The notes under the pieces: model-generated
Databases searched by the model: none
What the model saw: the letters and a program-made list of their open reading frames with translations, nothing else
What the model was told of the DNA's origin: nothing
Assembly: GCF_007475365.1 (NCBI RefSeq)
Contig: NZ_CP034442.1
Coordinates: 248,001 to 312,000, forward strand
DNA from: Streptococcus oralis subsp. dentisani
GTDB lineage: Bacteria > Bacillota > Bacilli > Lactobacillales > Streptococcaceae
Reading direction: 5' to 3'
DNA: 64,000 nucleotides
Shown: positions 9,274 to 18,765 of the stretch, piece by piece
How positions within the stretch are numbered: position 1 is the first letter of the stretch
Layout: every line of letters starts with the position of its first letter
Made by a program: the position numbers and the translations under genes

Positions 9274-10998
9274 ATGAAACACTTACTATCTTACTTCAAA
9301 CCCTATATAAAAGAATCAATTTTGGCTCCCTTGTTCAAGCTGCTAGAAGCTGTTTTTGAACTCTTGGTTCCCCTGGTGATTGCTGGGATTGTTGACCAAT
9401 CCTTGCCTCAGAGAGATCAAGGGCATCTATGGATGCAGATTGGTCTGCTCCTTATCTTTGCAGTGATTGGTGTTTTAGTGGCTTTGATAGCCCAGTTTTA
9501 CTCAGCTAAGGCTGCGGTGGGTTTTGCCAAAGAACTGACAGACGACCTTTATCGTCATATTCTTTCCTTGCCTAAGGACAGCAGAGATCGTCTGACAACA
9601 TCTAGCCTGGTGACACGCTTGACTTCGGACACTTACCAGATTCAGACTGGGATCAATCAATTCCTGCGTCTCTTTTTGCGAGCGCCTATTATCGTTTTTG
9701 GGGCTATCTTTATGGCCTATCGCATCTCGGCTGAGCTGACTTTCTGGTTTTTGGTTATGGTTGTCATTTTGACGATTGTCATTGTCGGTCTCTCTCGACT
9801 GGTCAATCCTCTCTACAGTAGTCTGAGAAAGAAAACGGACCAGCTGGTTCAGGAAACGCGCCAGCAATTACAAGGCATGCGAGTTATTCGTGCTTTTGGT
9901 CAGGAAAAACGAGAGTTACAGATTTTTCAAGCTCTTAACCAAGTTTATGCTAGATTGCAAGAAAAGACGGGTTTCTGGTCTAGTTTGTTAACACCTCTGA
10001 CCTATCTGATTGTTAATGGAACTCTTCTTGTCATCATCTGGCAGGGCTATATTTCAATTCAAGGAGGTTTACTCAGTCAAGGTGCCCTCATTGCCCTCAT
10101 CAACTATCTTTTGCAAATCTTGGTGGAATTGGTTAAGCTCGCCATGCTGATCAATTCTCTCAACCAGTCCTACATCTCAGCCAAGCGAATCGAGGAAGTC
10201 TTTGCTGAGACTCCAGAAGATATCCATTCGGAGTTAGAACAAAAACAAGCTACCAGTAATCAGGTTTTACAAGTCCAAGAATTAACCTTTACCTATCCTG
10301 ATGCGGCCCAGCCTTCTCTGAGAAACATTTCCTTTGATATGAAGCAAGGGCAAATCCTTGGTATCATCGGGGGAACGGGTTCTGGTAAGTCAAGCTTGGT
10401 GCAAGTCTTACTTGGACTTTATCCAGCAGACCAGGGGAGCATTGACCTTTATCGAAATGGACGTAGTCCTCGTAATCTTGAGCAGTGGCGGTCTTGGACT
10501 TCCTACGTGCCCCAAAAGGTCGAACTCTTTAAGGGAACCATTCGTTCCAACTTGACTCTGGGTTTCAATCAAGAAGTATCTGACCAGGAACTCTGGCAGG
10601 CCTTGGAGATTGCGCAAGCAAAGGATTTTGTCAGTGAAAAGGAAGGACTCTTAGACGCCCTAGTTGAGGCAGGAGGACGAAATTTCTCAGGTGGACAAAA
10701 ACAAAGGTTGTCTATCGCCCGAGCAGTCCTACGCCAAGCTCCGTTTCTCATCCTAGATGATGCAACCTCGGCCCTCGACACCATTACCGAGTCCAAGCTC
10801 TTGAGAGCTATCCGAGAAAATCTGCCAAATACAAGTTTAATCTTGATCTCTCAACGAACCTCGACTTTACAGATGGCTGACCAGATTCTCCTCTTGGAAA
10901 AAGGTGAGTTACTAGCTGTTGGCAAGCACGATGGCTTGATGAAGACTAGCCAAGTCTATCGCGAAATCAATGCATCCCAACATGGAAAGGAGGACTAA
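9274..10998 (+). CDS. ABC exporter half-transporter, degenerate-site subunit
   Basis: A 574-residue ABC exporter subunit: six transmembrane helices (about residues 15-290), then one nucleotide-binding domain. Walker A GGTGSGKSS is near residue 366, the canonical signature FSGGQKQRLS near 471, and Walker B FLILDDATSALD near 491. The catalytic Glu after Walker B is replaced by Asp, and the H-loop reads SQRTS instead of HRxS. This subunit therefore supplies a good signature but a degenerate Walker site. The next gene has the reverse pattern, which defines an asymmetric heterodimeric exporter (BmrCD/LmrCD/PatAB type). The substrate is unknown; drug or lipid export is plausible from the family. 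Confidence 0.93.
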   Translation: MKHLLSYFKPYIKESILAPLFKLLEAVFELLVPLVIAGIVDQSLPQRDQGHLWMQIGLLLIFAVIGVLVALIAQFYSAKAAVGFAKELTDDLYRHILSLPKDSRDRLTTSSLVTRLTSDTYQIQTGINQFLRLFLRAPIIVFGAIFMAYRISAELTFWFLVMVVILTIVIVGLSRLVNPLYSSLRKKTDQLVQETRQQLQGMRVIRAFGQEKRELQIFQALNQVYARLQEKTGFWSSLLTPLTYLIVNGTLLVIIWQGYISIQGGLLSQGALIALINYLLQILVELVKLAMLINSLNQSYISAKRIEEVFAETPEDIHSELEQKQATSNQVLQVQELTFTYPDAAQPSLRNISFDMKQGQILGIIGGTGSGKSSLVQVLLGLYPADQGSIDLYRNGRSPRNLEQWRSWTSYVPQKVELFKGTIRSNLTLGFNQEVSDQELWQALEIAQAKDFVSEKEGLLDALVEAGGRNFSGGQKQRLSIARAVLRQAPFLILDDATSALDTITESKLLRAIRENLPNTSLILISQRTSTLQMADQILLLEKGELLAVGKHDGLMKTSQVYREINASQHGKED

Positions 10999-10999
10999 C

Positions 11000-12748
11000 A
11001 TGAGACGACAAACCGCGAACCAGACTCTCAAACGTTTGGCTAAAGATCTTGCAAGTCATCCTTTCCTCCTTTTCCTAGCCTTTCTAGGAACTATTTCCCA
11101 AGTTGGCTTATCAATCTATCTACCTATTCTGATCGGGCAGGTCATTGACCAGGTCCTGGTGGCTGGTTCTTCACCAGTTTTTTGGCAGATTTTTCTCCAG
11201 ATGATCTTGGTGGTAATAGGAAATACTCTGGTACAATGGGCCAATCCTCTCCTCTATAATCGCCTAATCTTCTCTTATACCAAAGACTTGCGAGAGCGAA
11301 TCATCCATAAGCTCCATCGTTTACCGATTGCTTTTGTAGATAGGCAGGGCAGTGGGGAGATGGTTAGTCGTGTGACCACGGACATAGAACAGTTGGCAGC
11401 TGGCTTGACCATGATTTTTAACCAATTTTTCATTGGTGTCTTGATGATTTTGGTTAGTATTCTAGCAATGCTCCAAATTCACCTCCTCATGACCCTATTG
11501 GTTTTGCTGTTGACGCCACTATCCATGGTGATTTCACGCTTTATTGCCAAACGCTCTTATCATCTCTTCCAGAAGCAAACAGAAACCAGGGGAATTCAGA
11601 CTCAGTTGATTGAAGAATCGCTTAGCCAACAGACCATTATCCAGTCCTTTAATGCTCAAGGAGAGTTTATCCAAAGATTGCATGAGGCAAATGACAACTA
11701 CGCAGGTTATTCTCAGTCAGCCATCTTTTATTCATCAACGGTCAATCCTTCGACTCGCTTTGTAAATGCACTCATTTACGCGCTTTTAGCTGGAGTGGGA
11801 GCTTATCGTATCATGATGGGGTCCACCTTGACCATTGGGCGTTTAGTGACCTTTTTGAACTATGTCCAGCAGTACACCAAGCCCTTTAACGATATTTCTT
11901 CAGTTCTAGCTGAGTTGCAAAGTGCTCTCGCTTGCGCAGAGCGTGTCTATGCTGTCTTAGAAAGTCCTGAGGTTGTTGAAACAGGTAAGGAAGTCTTGAC
12001 CAGTGACCAAGTGAAGGGAGCCATTTCCTTTAAGCATGTTTCTTTTGGATACAATCCTGAAAGGATCTTGATTAAGGATTTGTCTATCGATATCCCAGCT
12101 GGTAGCAAGGTAGCCATCGTTGGTCCGACAGGTGCTGGTAAGTCAACTCTTATCAATCTCCTCATGCGTTTTCATCCTATTAACTCGGGAGATATCTTGC
12201 TAGACGGTCACTCGATTTATGACTATACCCGAGCATCATTGAGGCAGCAGTTTGGCATGGTGCTCCAAGAAACCTGGCTCAAGCAAGGAACCATTCATGA
12301 CAATATTGCCTTTGGAAATCCTGAAGCCAGTCGGGAGCAGGTGACTGCTGCTGCCAAAGCAGCCAACGCAGACTTTTTTATCCAACAGTTGCCACAGGGC
12401 TATGATACCAAGTTGGAAAATGCAGGAGAATCTCTATCTGTCGGTCAAGCCCAGCTCTTGACCATCGCCCGAGTTTTTCTGGCTATACCAAAGATTCTTA
12501 TCTTAGACGAGGCGACTTCCTCCATTGATACACGGACGGAAGTGCTAGTTCAGGATGCCTTTGCTAAACTCATGAAGGGGCGCACAAGCTTTATCATTGC
12601 TCACCGTTTGTCAACTATTCAGGATGCGGATTTGATTCTAGTTTTGGTGGATGGTGATATTGTTGAGTATGGCAATCATCAGGACCTCATGGCTAGAAAG
12701 GGCAAGTATTACCAAATGCAAAAAGCAGCTGCTTTTAGCTCTGAATAA
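11000..12748 (+). CDS. ABC exporter half-transporter, catalytic-site subunit
   Basis: A 582-residue partner of the preceding gene. The N-terminal six-helix exporter domain spans about residues 15-310. In the nucleotide-binding domain, Walker A GPTGAGKST is near residue 375, the signature is the altered LSVGQAQLL near 479, Walker B ILILDEATSSID near 499 keeps the catalytic Glu, and the H-loop HRLST is intact. ATP hydrolysis should therefore occur at this subunit's Walker site against the partner's FSGGQ signature. ATG 11000 is preceded by AAAGGAGG at 10986-10993 and begins two bases after the upstream stop. An earlier in-frame ATG at 10970 would overlap the partner and lacks a ribosome site. 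Confidence 0.93.
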   Translation: MRRQTANQTLKRLAKDLASHPFLLFLAFLGTISQVGLSIYLPILIGQVIDQVLVAGSSPVFWQIFLQMILVVIGNTLVQWANPLLYNRLIFSYTKDLRERIIHKLHRLPIAFVDRQGSGEMVSRVTTDIEQLAAGLTMIFNQFFIGVLMILVSILAMLQIHLLMTLLVLLLTPLSMVISRFIAKRSYHLFQKQTETRGIQTQLIEESLSQQTIIQSFNAQGEFIQRLHEANDNYAGYSQSAIFYSSTVNPSTRFVNALIYALLAGVGAYRIMMGSTLTIGRLVTFLNYVQQYTKPFNDISSVLAELQSALACAERVYAVLESPEVVETGKEVLTSDQVKGAISFKHVSFGYNPERILIKDLSIDIPAGSKVAIVGPTGAGKSTLINLLMRFHPINSGDILLDGHSIYDYTRASLRQQFGMVLQETWLKQGTIHDNIAFGNPEASREQVTAAAKAANADFFIQQLPQGYDTKLENAGESLSVGQAQLLTIARVFLAIPKILILDEATSSIDTRTEVLVQDAFAKLMKGRTSFIIAHRLSTIQDADLILVLVDGDIVEYGNHQDLMARKGKYYQMQKAAAFSSE

Positions 12749-12776
12749 TCCTTTCTATTTTAAAATCTTATGAACG

Positions 12777-12804
12777 AAAAAAGTTGCCTTCGGGTGACTT
12801 TTTT
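12777..12804 (+). terminator. terminator of the ABC exporter operon
   Basis: A roughly 12-bp stem with a stable TTCG tetraloop (12789-12792) and G-T wobbles is followed by a run of six T residues. Confidence 0.88.
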
Positions 12805-12848
12805 GTTACAATAGCTAGAAAAAATCAGGGTCTTAGAAGGAGAAAATA

Positions 12849-14108
12849 ATGAAAGTCTATCAGCATGTAAATATTGTGACTTGTGACCAAGATTTCCATG
12901 TCTATCTGGATGGTATCTTGGCTGTTAAGGATTCTCAAATCATCTATGTCGGCCAAGAGAAGCCAGAGATTTTAGAGCAAGCTGAGCAGATTATAGACTA
13001 TCAGGGAGCCTGGATCATGCCTGGTTTGGTTAATTGCCATACCCATTCTGCTATGACAGGTTTGCGAGGAATTCAGGATGACAGCAACCTCCATGAATGG
13101 CTCAATGACTATATCTGGCCAGCAGAAGCAGGATTTACTCCCGATATGACTACCAAGGCAGTCAAAGAAGCTCTGACAGAAATGCTCCAGTCAGGAACAA
13201 CAACCTTCAACGATATGTATAATCCCAATGGTGTGGATATTGAGAGAATTTATCAGGCAGTTGAGGCTTCCAAGATGCGTTGTTATTTCTCACCGACCCT
13301 CTTTTCTTCAGAAGCAGAATCAACTGCTGAGACTATAAGCAGAACACGAGCCATCATCGAGACAATCATAGGATATAAAAATCCAAATTTCAAGGTTATG
13401 GTAGCGCCACATTCTCCATATAGCTGTAGTAAAGATTTGCTGGAAGCGAGCTTAGATATGGCAAAAGAACTGGACATTCCCATCCATATCCATGTAGCGG
13501 AGACCAAGGAAGAGTCAGGAATTATCCTCAAACGCTATGGCAAACGTCCCCTCGCCTTTCTAGAAGAACTAGGTTACTTAGATCATCTATCTGTCTTTGC
13601 TCACGGGGTCGAACTAAACGAGCGGGAAATTGAACGTTTAGCAACTTCTCATGTGGCTATCGCCCATAATCCCATTAGTAATCTCAAATTGGCCTCAGGG
13701 ATTGCTCCAATCATCCAACTCCAAAAAGCAGGAGTAGCAGTCGGAATTGCGACTGACTCGGTTGCTTCTAATAACAATCTTGATATGTTTGAGGAAGGAC
13801 GGACAGCCGCTCTCCTACAGAAGATGAAGAGTGGAGATGCCAGCCAGTTTCCAATCGAAACAGCCCTCAAAGCTCTGACGATAGAAGGTGCTAAGGTTCT
13901 TGGAATGGAAAAACAGATAGGAAGTCTGGAAGTTGGCAAGCAAGCAGATTTTCTGGTCATTCAACCACAAGGAAAAATCCATCTTCAACCTCAGAAAAAT
14001 ATGCTCTCTCATCTGGTTTATGCTGTCAAATCCAGTGATGTTGATGATGTTTATATCGCTGGAGAACAGGTGGTCAAGCAAGGCAAAGTTTTGACAGTAG
14101 AGATTTAA
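12849..14108 (+). CDS. amidohydrolase, probable MTA/SAH deaminase
   Basis: A 419-residue amidohydrolase of the Atz/Trz (MtaD) group, which deaminates 5'-methylthioadenosine or S-adenosylhomocysteine. Metal-ligand motifs appear in order: NCHTHSAM near residue 62, HIHVAET near 213, FAHGVEL near 248 and GIATDSVASNNNLD near 299. The C-terminal GxADFLVI segment closes the composite beta-domain. The length matches the family. AGAAGGAGA precedes the ATG. It stands alone between two terminator/promoter regions. Substrate choice between MTA/SAH, guanine and chlorinated triazines cannot be settled from motifs; MTA/SAH is the usual assignment in streptococci. Confidence 0.87.
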   Translation: MKVYQHVNIVTCDQDFHVYLDGILAVKDSQIIYVGQEKPEILEQAEQIIDYQGAWIMPGLVNCHTHSAMTGLRGIQDDSNLHEWLNDYIWPAEAGFTPDMTTKAVKEALTEMLQSGTTTFNDMYNPNGVDIERIYQAVEASKMRCYFSPTLFSSEAESTAETISRTRAIIETIIGYKNPNFKVMVAPHSPYSCSKDLLEASLDMAKELDIPIHIHVAETKEESGIILKRYGKRPLAFLEELGYLDHLSVFAHGVELNEREIERLATSHVAIAHNPISNLKLASGIAPIIQLQKAGVAVGIATDSVASNNNLDMFEEGRTAALLQKMKSGDASQFPIETALKALTIEGAKVLGMEKQIGSLEVGKQADFLVIQPQGKIHLQPQKNMLSHLVYAVKSSDVDDVYIAGEQVVKQGKVLTVEI

Positions 14109-14138
14109 AAAAAATTTCAAAAAAAGTTTGCAAAAATC

Positions 14139-14167
14139 TTGCATTCTTTTTTTGTCTATGCTATACT
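14139..14167 (+). promoter_or_regulatory. rplJL promoter
   Basis: TTGCAT, a 17-base spacer and TATACT preceded by TG-C form a strong sigma-A promoter with an extended -10. The transcript would begin near 14174, about 170 bases before rplJ. Confidence 0.85.
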
Positions 14168-14173
14168 TATATA

Positions 14174-14345
14174 CGGTTTGAAAAAACTGCCTAAGACAGT
14201 AGGGGAGCTCGACTCATAAAGATCCTACCGAGGACAAAACGTATCATGTAAAAAGAAGCGTATTGTACTTTCGTGTCTAGGTTTGGGCGCGTTTTTCTTT
14301 TGGAAAAATTCCCCAAGCAAAATAATTACGGAGGTGAACACACTA
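14174..14345 (+). ncRNA. L10(L12)4 ribosomal protein leader
   Basis: The roughly 170-nt transcribed leader before rplJ contains several short complementary segments and an A-rich internal stretch. This is the position of the Rfam L10 leader, where L10(L12)4 binds its own mRNA to repress translation in Firmicutes. A GCGCG..TTTTTC segment at 14287-14300 may be a terminator-like element. I assign it by position and general structure; an Rfam covariance search would decide it. Confidence 0.65.
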
Positions 14346-14846
14346 ATGAGTGAAGCAATTATTGCTAAAAAAGCGGAACTAGTTGACGTAGTAGCTGAAA
14401 AAATGAAAGCTGCTGCATCTATCGTCGTTGTTGACGCTCGTGGTTTGACAGTTGAGCAAGATACAGTTCTTCGTCGTGAGCTTCGTGGAAGCGAAGTTGA
14501 GTATAAAGTCATTAAAAACTCAATCTTGCGTCGTGCAGCTGAAAAAGCTGGTCTTGAAGATCTTGCATCAGTATTTGTTGGACCATCTGCTGTAGCATTT
14601 TCTAACGAAGATGTTATCGCACCAGCGAAAATCTTGAACGATTTTGCTAAAAACGCTGAAGCACTTGAAATCAAAGGTGGTGCAATCGAAGGCGCTGTCG
14701 CATCTAAAGAAGAAATCGTTGCTCTTGCAACTCTTCCAAACCGCGAAGGACTTCTTTCTATGCTCCTTTCTGTACTTCAAGCGCCAGTGCGCAACGTTGC
14801 TCTTGCAGTCAAAGCGGTTGCAGACAACAAAGAAGACGCAGCTTAA
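14346..14846 (+). CDS. rplJ: 50S ribosomal protein L10
   Basis: A 166-residue L10, the base of the ribosomal stalk that carries L7/L12 dimers and recruits translational GTPases. It opens [19 protein letters not shown] and contains [17 protein letters not shown] and [17 protein letters not shown], all typical. The C-terminal helix ([19 protein letters not shown]) is the L12-docking helix. ATG 14346 has GGAGGTG at 14330-14336. An in-frame start at 14283 would extend into the leader RNA and is rejected. It is co-transcribed with rplL, 74 bases downstream. Confidence 0.98.
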   Translation: MSEAIIAKKAELVDVVAEKMKAAASIVVVDARGLTVEQDTVLRRELRGSEVEYKVIKNSILRRAAEKAGLEDLASVFVGPSAVAFSNEDVIAPAKILNDFAKNAEALEIKGGAIEGAVASKEEIVALATLPNREGLLSMLLSVLQAPVRNVALAVKAVADNKEDAA

Positions 14847-14852
14847 TCCTAA

Positions 14853-14867
14853 GCTACGCAGCGTAGC
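14853..14867 (+). other. hairpin between rplJ and rplL
   Basis: GCTACG/CGTAGC forms a six-bp stem with a CAG loop six bases after the rplJ stop, with no T-run. Similar sites between L10 and L12 genes can tune the excess of L12 by RNA processing or partial termination. Its function here is inference. Confidence 0.45.
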
Positions 14868-14920
14868 CTAGCTACGAAAAAACTATTATAAAATTAAAAA
14901 CTTATTTGGAGGAAATAACA

Positions 14921-15286
14921 ATGGCATTGAACATTGAAAACATTATTGCTGAAATTAAAGAAGCTTCAATCCTTGAATTGAACGACCTTGTAAAAGCTAT
15001 CGAAGAAGAATTTGGTGTAACTGCGGCTGCTCCTGTAGCTGTAGCTGCTGCTGGTGGCGCTGAAGAAGCTGCTAAAGATTCATTTGACGTTGAATTGACA
15101 GCTGCAGGCGACAAGAAAGTCGGCGTTATCAAAGTTGTACGTGAAATCACAGGTCTTGGTCTTAAAGAAGCTAAAGAACTTGTTGATGGTGCACCAGGTG
15201 TCATCAAAGAAGGCGTTGCAGCAGCAGAAGCTGAAGAAATCAAAGCTAAATTGGAAGAAGCTGGAGCTTCAGTTACTCTTAAATAA
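14921..15286 (+). CDS. rplL: 50S ribosomal protein L7/L12
   Basis: A 121-residue acidic stalk protein present in multiple copies per ribosome. The N-terminal dimerisation domain ([17 protein letters not shown]) is followed by the Ala-rich hinge (about residues 35-52) and the C-terminal factor-binding domain with [19 protein letters not shown] and [14 protein letters not shown] 14921 is preceded by a perfect GGAGG at 14908-14912, stronger than the rplJ site, as expected for higher synthesis. It is the second gene of the rplJL operon, and a terminator follows. Confidence 0.98.
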   Translation: MALNIENIIAEIKEASILELNDLVKAIEEEFGVTAAAPVAVAAAGGAEEAAKDSFDVELTAAGDKKVGVIKVVREITGLGLKEAKELVDGAPGVIKEGVAAAEAEEIKAKLEEAGASVTLK

Positions 15287-15321
15287 TAGAGCAACTACAT
15301 TAGTAGCTTAAAAACATGATT

Positions 15322-15353
15322 AAACCGCTATTCTTAGGATTAGCGGTTTTTCT
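15322..15353 (+). terminator. rplJL terminator
   Basis: A nine-bp stem AAACCGCTA/TAGCGGTTT with a ten-base loop is followed by a T-run. Confidence 0.88.
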
Positions 15354-15658
15354 TTATAATTGAAAAGAGAAAATTTATAAAGTGTCTCCAGTTGTTCCAT
15401 AAGATTTTCATCATAAAGTTCTGGAGTTTGATTAGAGAATCATGTCAATCAAACTCCAGCGCTCGATAAAGCGAAGATGTATTTGTGGAAGGAGATTATG
15501 TTTGCTAAGGTATTTTTTGCAGAAATAGTGGTACAATATCCTTAGAATAGTTCAAAATTTATATTTGCTAGGGGAAAGGGAGATTGAACTCCCTGATGCA
15601 TCCGTCTTAGTATGGGATTAATGTTCTATAAAAAGGAAATGTTATAAAGGTGATATTG
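15354..15658 (+). other. gene-free stretch with perfect inverted repeat and structured leader
   Basis: There is no convincing gene. It holds a perfect 13-bp inverted repeat (15421-15433 with 15447-15459, 13-base loop), an extended -10 (TG-G-TACAAT, 15529-15537), and two short hairpins in the following leader (AGGGAG/CTCCCT at 15577-15594, and ATCC/GGAT at 15600-15618). A promoter plus a roughly 115-nt leader for the next gene is the simplest reading. Confidence 0.5.
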
Positions 15659-16225
15659 ATGGAAAGATATGAATTTACAGCGACAACAGCAAAATCAGAT
15701 ATAATAATTGGTATCCTTTTTCCCATGTTCCTCATGCTTCCTGTATTGGGAATACAGTTGGCTATATTCTATTTAAAACTGAATGATTTTTTTAAATCAC
15801 AACCTCTTTTTCTTTATACGATAGTATTAGTGTTTTTTGGTATTAGTTTTCTTTTAATTAAAAAAATACAAGGTAGTCTAGTGAAGAATTTTGTCGTAGA
15901 ATTATCTGGAAGAAATATTAGGATTTGGTGTGATGGAAAGGAGATTGTATCAGGAGAAGTTATTTTCTGTAGGATAAAAAATAAGGAGCCTAAACTGGGG
16001 GCGAGAGCCTTAAATGTAGACATAGACACCAAGGGCGATAACATTAAATTTCGAGTTCGGTCTAAGGAATATGAAAATTTATCATCTTCTACTTGGAATC
16101 CTCTCGGGACAAGCAAACCCTCCGATGTAGAAACGTTATTATCTTTGGGCAAAAAAATAAAAAATGCTATGGAAGAAGAAGTTTTGATAGAAGATGAAGC
16201 TTCAAAAAAACCTCGATCGTTTTGA
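15659..16225 (+). CDS. uncharacterised two-helix membrane protein
   Basis: A 188-residue protein I do not recognise. Two hydrophobic segments (about residues 17-41 and 52-70) are followed by a soluble region of about 115 residues with many charged residues. It could be a cytoplasmic domain of the bacterial PH type, as in many two-helix membrane proteins, but no motif proves this. ATG 15659 has AAAGG at 15646-15650; an in-frame GTG at 15650 lies on that site and is rejected. The stop codon lies inside the terminator hairpin shared with gdhA. The gene is AT-rich and isolated, so it may be accessory. Confidence 0.7.
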   Translation: MERYEFTATTAKSDIIIGILFPMFLMLPVLGIQLAIFYLKLNDFFKSQPLFLYTIVLVFFGISFLLIKKIQGSLVKNFVVELSGRNIRIWCDGKEIVSGEVIFCRIKNKEPKLGARALNVDIDTKGDNIKFRVRSKEYENLSSSTWNPLGTSKPSDVETLLSLGKKIKNAMEEEVLIEDEASKKPRSF

Positions 16226-16236
16226 TTGAGGTTTTT
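16208..16236. terminator. bidirectional terminator overlapping a stop codon
   Basis: An 11-bp stem (16208-16218 with 16224-16234, one G-T pair) is flanked by seven A and five T residues. The TGA of the upstream gene (16223-16225) lies in the hairpin. It can serve gdhA in the reverse direction. Confidence 0.85.
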
Positions 16237-16246
16237 AGCATATTTC

Positions 16247-17611
<1,365 letters not shown>

Positions 17612-17632
17612 TTATATTTTATTACATGAGCC

Positions 17633-17661
17633 ATTATAGCAGAATTTTTTTTGAGTGTAAA
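17633..17661 (-). promoter_or_regulatory. gdhA promoter
   Basis: Read on the minus strand: TTTACA, 17 bases, then TATAAT preceded by TGC, an extended -10. Confidence 0.82.
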
Positions 17662-17697
17662 GAAAAAAACAGAAATTTTCTAAAAATTCTTTCAATT

Positions 17698-17718
17698 TAT
17701 AAAACCGAACGTTTTATA
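17698..17718. promoter_or_regulatory. palindrome between gdhA and pyrDA
   Basis: TATAAAAC and GTTTTATA form a perfect 8-bp inverted repeat with a five-base centre. It lies between the divergent promoters, a plausible operator position. The regulator is not known. Confidence 0.45.
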
Positions 17719-17754
17719 TAGAAATTAGTTTCTCAAAGAGAAAATCTTAAAGTA

Positions 17755-17763
17755 TGGTATAAT
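17755..17763 (+). promoter_or_regulatory. extended -10 of pyrDA
   Basis: TG-G-TATAAT about 35 bases before the pyrDA start. Confidence 0.72.
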
Positions 17764-17797
17764 ATTAGAAATAAAAGGAATCTGGAGGATCAGAATC

Positions 17798-18733
17798 ATG
17801 GTATCAACGAAAACACAAATAGCTGGCTTTGAGTTTGACAATTGCTTGATGAATGCAGCGGGTGTGGCTTGTATGACGGTAGAGGAACTTGAAGGGGTCA
17901 AAAACTCAGCGGCGGGTACTTTTGTTACGAAGACTGCGACCTTGGACTTTCGTCAGGGCAATCCTGAGCCACGTTATCAGGATGTTCCACTTGGTTCTAT
18001 CAACTCCATGGGATTACCAAATAATGGCTTAGACTACTATCTGGACTATCTTTTGGACTTGCAGGAAAAAGAGCCAAACCGTACTTTCTTCCTATCTTTA
18101 GTTGGCATGTCTCCAGAAGAAACACATGCCATCTTGAAAAAAGTTCAAGAGAGTGAATTCAAAGGACTGACAGAGCTTAATCTCTCTTGTCCAAACGTTC
18201 CAGGAAAACCTCAGATTGCCTATGATTTTGAGACAACAGACCGTATCTTGGCAGAAGTATTTACCTACTTTACCAAACCTCTTGGAATCAAATTGCCACC
18301 ATATTTTGATATTGTTCACTTTGACCAAGCGGCTGCTATTTTCAACAAATATCCGCTCAAGTTTGTCAATTGTGTTAACTCTATCGGAAACGGCCTTTAC
18401 ATAGAAGACGAGTCTGTCGTCATTCGTCCTAAGAATGGTTTTGGTGGGATTGGTGGAGAGTATATCAAACCGACTGCTCTTGCTAATGTGCACGCCTTTT
18501 ACCAACGCTTAAATCCGCAAATCCAAATCATCGGAACGGGTGGCGTTCTGACGGGTCGTGATGCCTTTGAACATATCCTCTGCGGTGCTAGTATGGTGCA
18601 AGTAGGAACGACGCTCCACAAAGAAGGCGTCGGTGCTTTTGAACGCATTACCAATGAACTAAAAGCAATCATGTCGGAAAAAGGGTATGAGAGATTAGAA
18701 GATTTCCGTGGGAAATTGCGCTATATTGGTTAA
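17798..18733 (+). CDS. pyrDA: dihydroorotate dehydrogenase A (fumarate-type)
   Basis: A 311-residue class 1A dihydroorotate dehydrogenase, a soluble FMN enzyme of pyrimidine synthesis that uses fumarate. Typical segments are [31 protein letters not shown] with the active-site Cys, KLPPYFD and the phosphate-binding [20 protein letters not shown]. Its length and lack of an N-terminal membrane helix separate it from class 2 PyrD. TGGAGGA precedes the ATG. holA begins 32 bases after the stop with no terminator, so the two are probably co-transcribed. Confidence 0.96.
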   Translation: MVSTKTQIAGFEFDNCLMNAAGVACMTVEELEGVKNSAAGTFVTKTATLDFRQGNPEPRYQDVPLGSINSMGLPNNGLDYYLDYLLDLQEKEPNRTFFLSLVGMSPEETHAILKKVQESEFKGLTELNLSCPNVPGKPQIAYDFETTDRILAEVFTYFTKPLGIKLPPYFDIVHFDQAAAIFNKYPLKFVNCVNSIGNGLYIEDESVVIRPKNGFGGIGGEYIKPTALANVHAFYQRLNPQIQIIGTGGVLTGRDAFEHILCGASMVQVGTTLHKEGVGAFERITNELKAIMSEKGYERLEDFRGKLRYIG

Positions 18734-18765
18734 AGTTACTAAAAAATCAGAAGAAAGGAGAGAAG

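Noticed and set aside
14902..15294. A 130-codon minus-strand frame covering rplL
   Set aside because: It is the mirror of the Ala-rich L7/L12 gene, giving a low-complexity Ser/Ala/Thr protein.
15541..15658. A riboswitch in the leader of the unknown membrane gene
   Set aside because: Short hairpins are present, but they match no riboswitch consensus I can recall (TPP, preQ1, purine, SAM). Only a covariance-model search could revive this.
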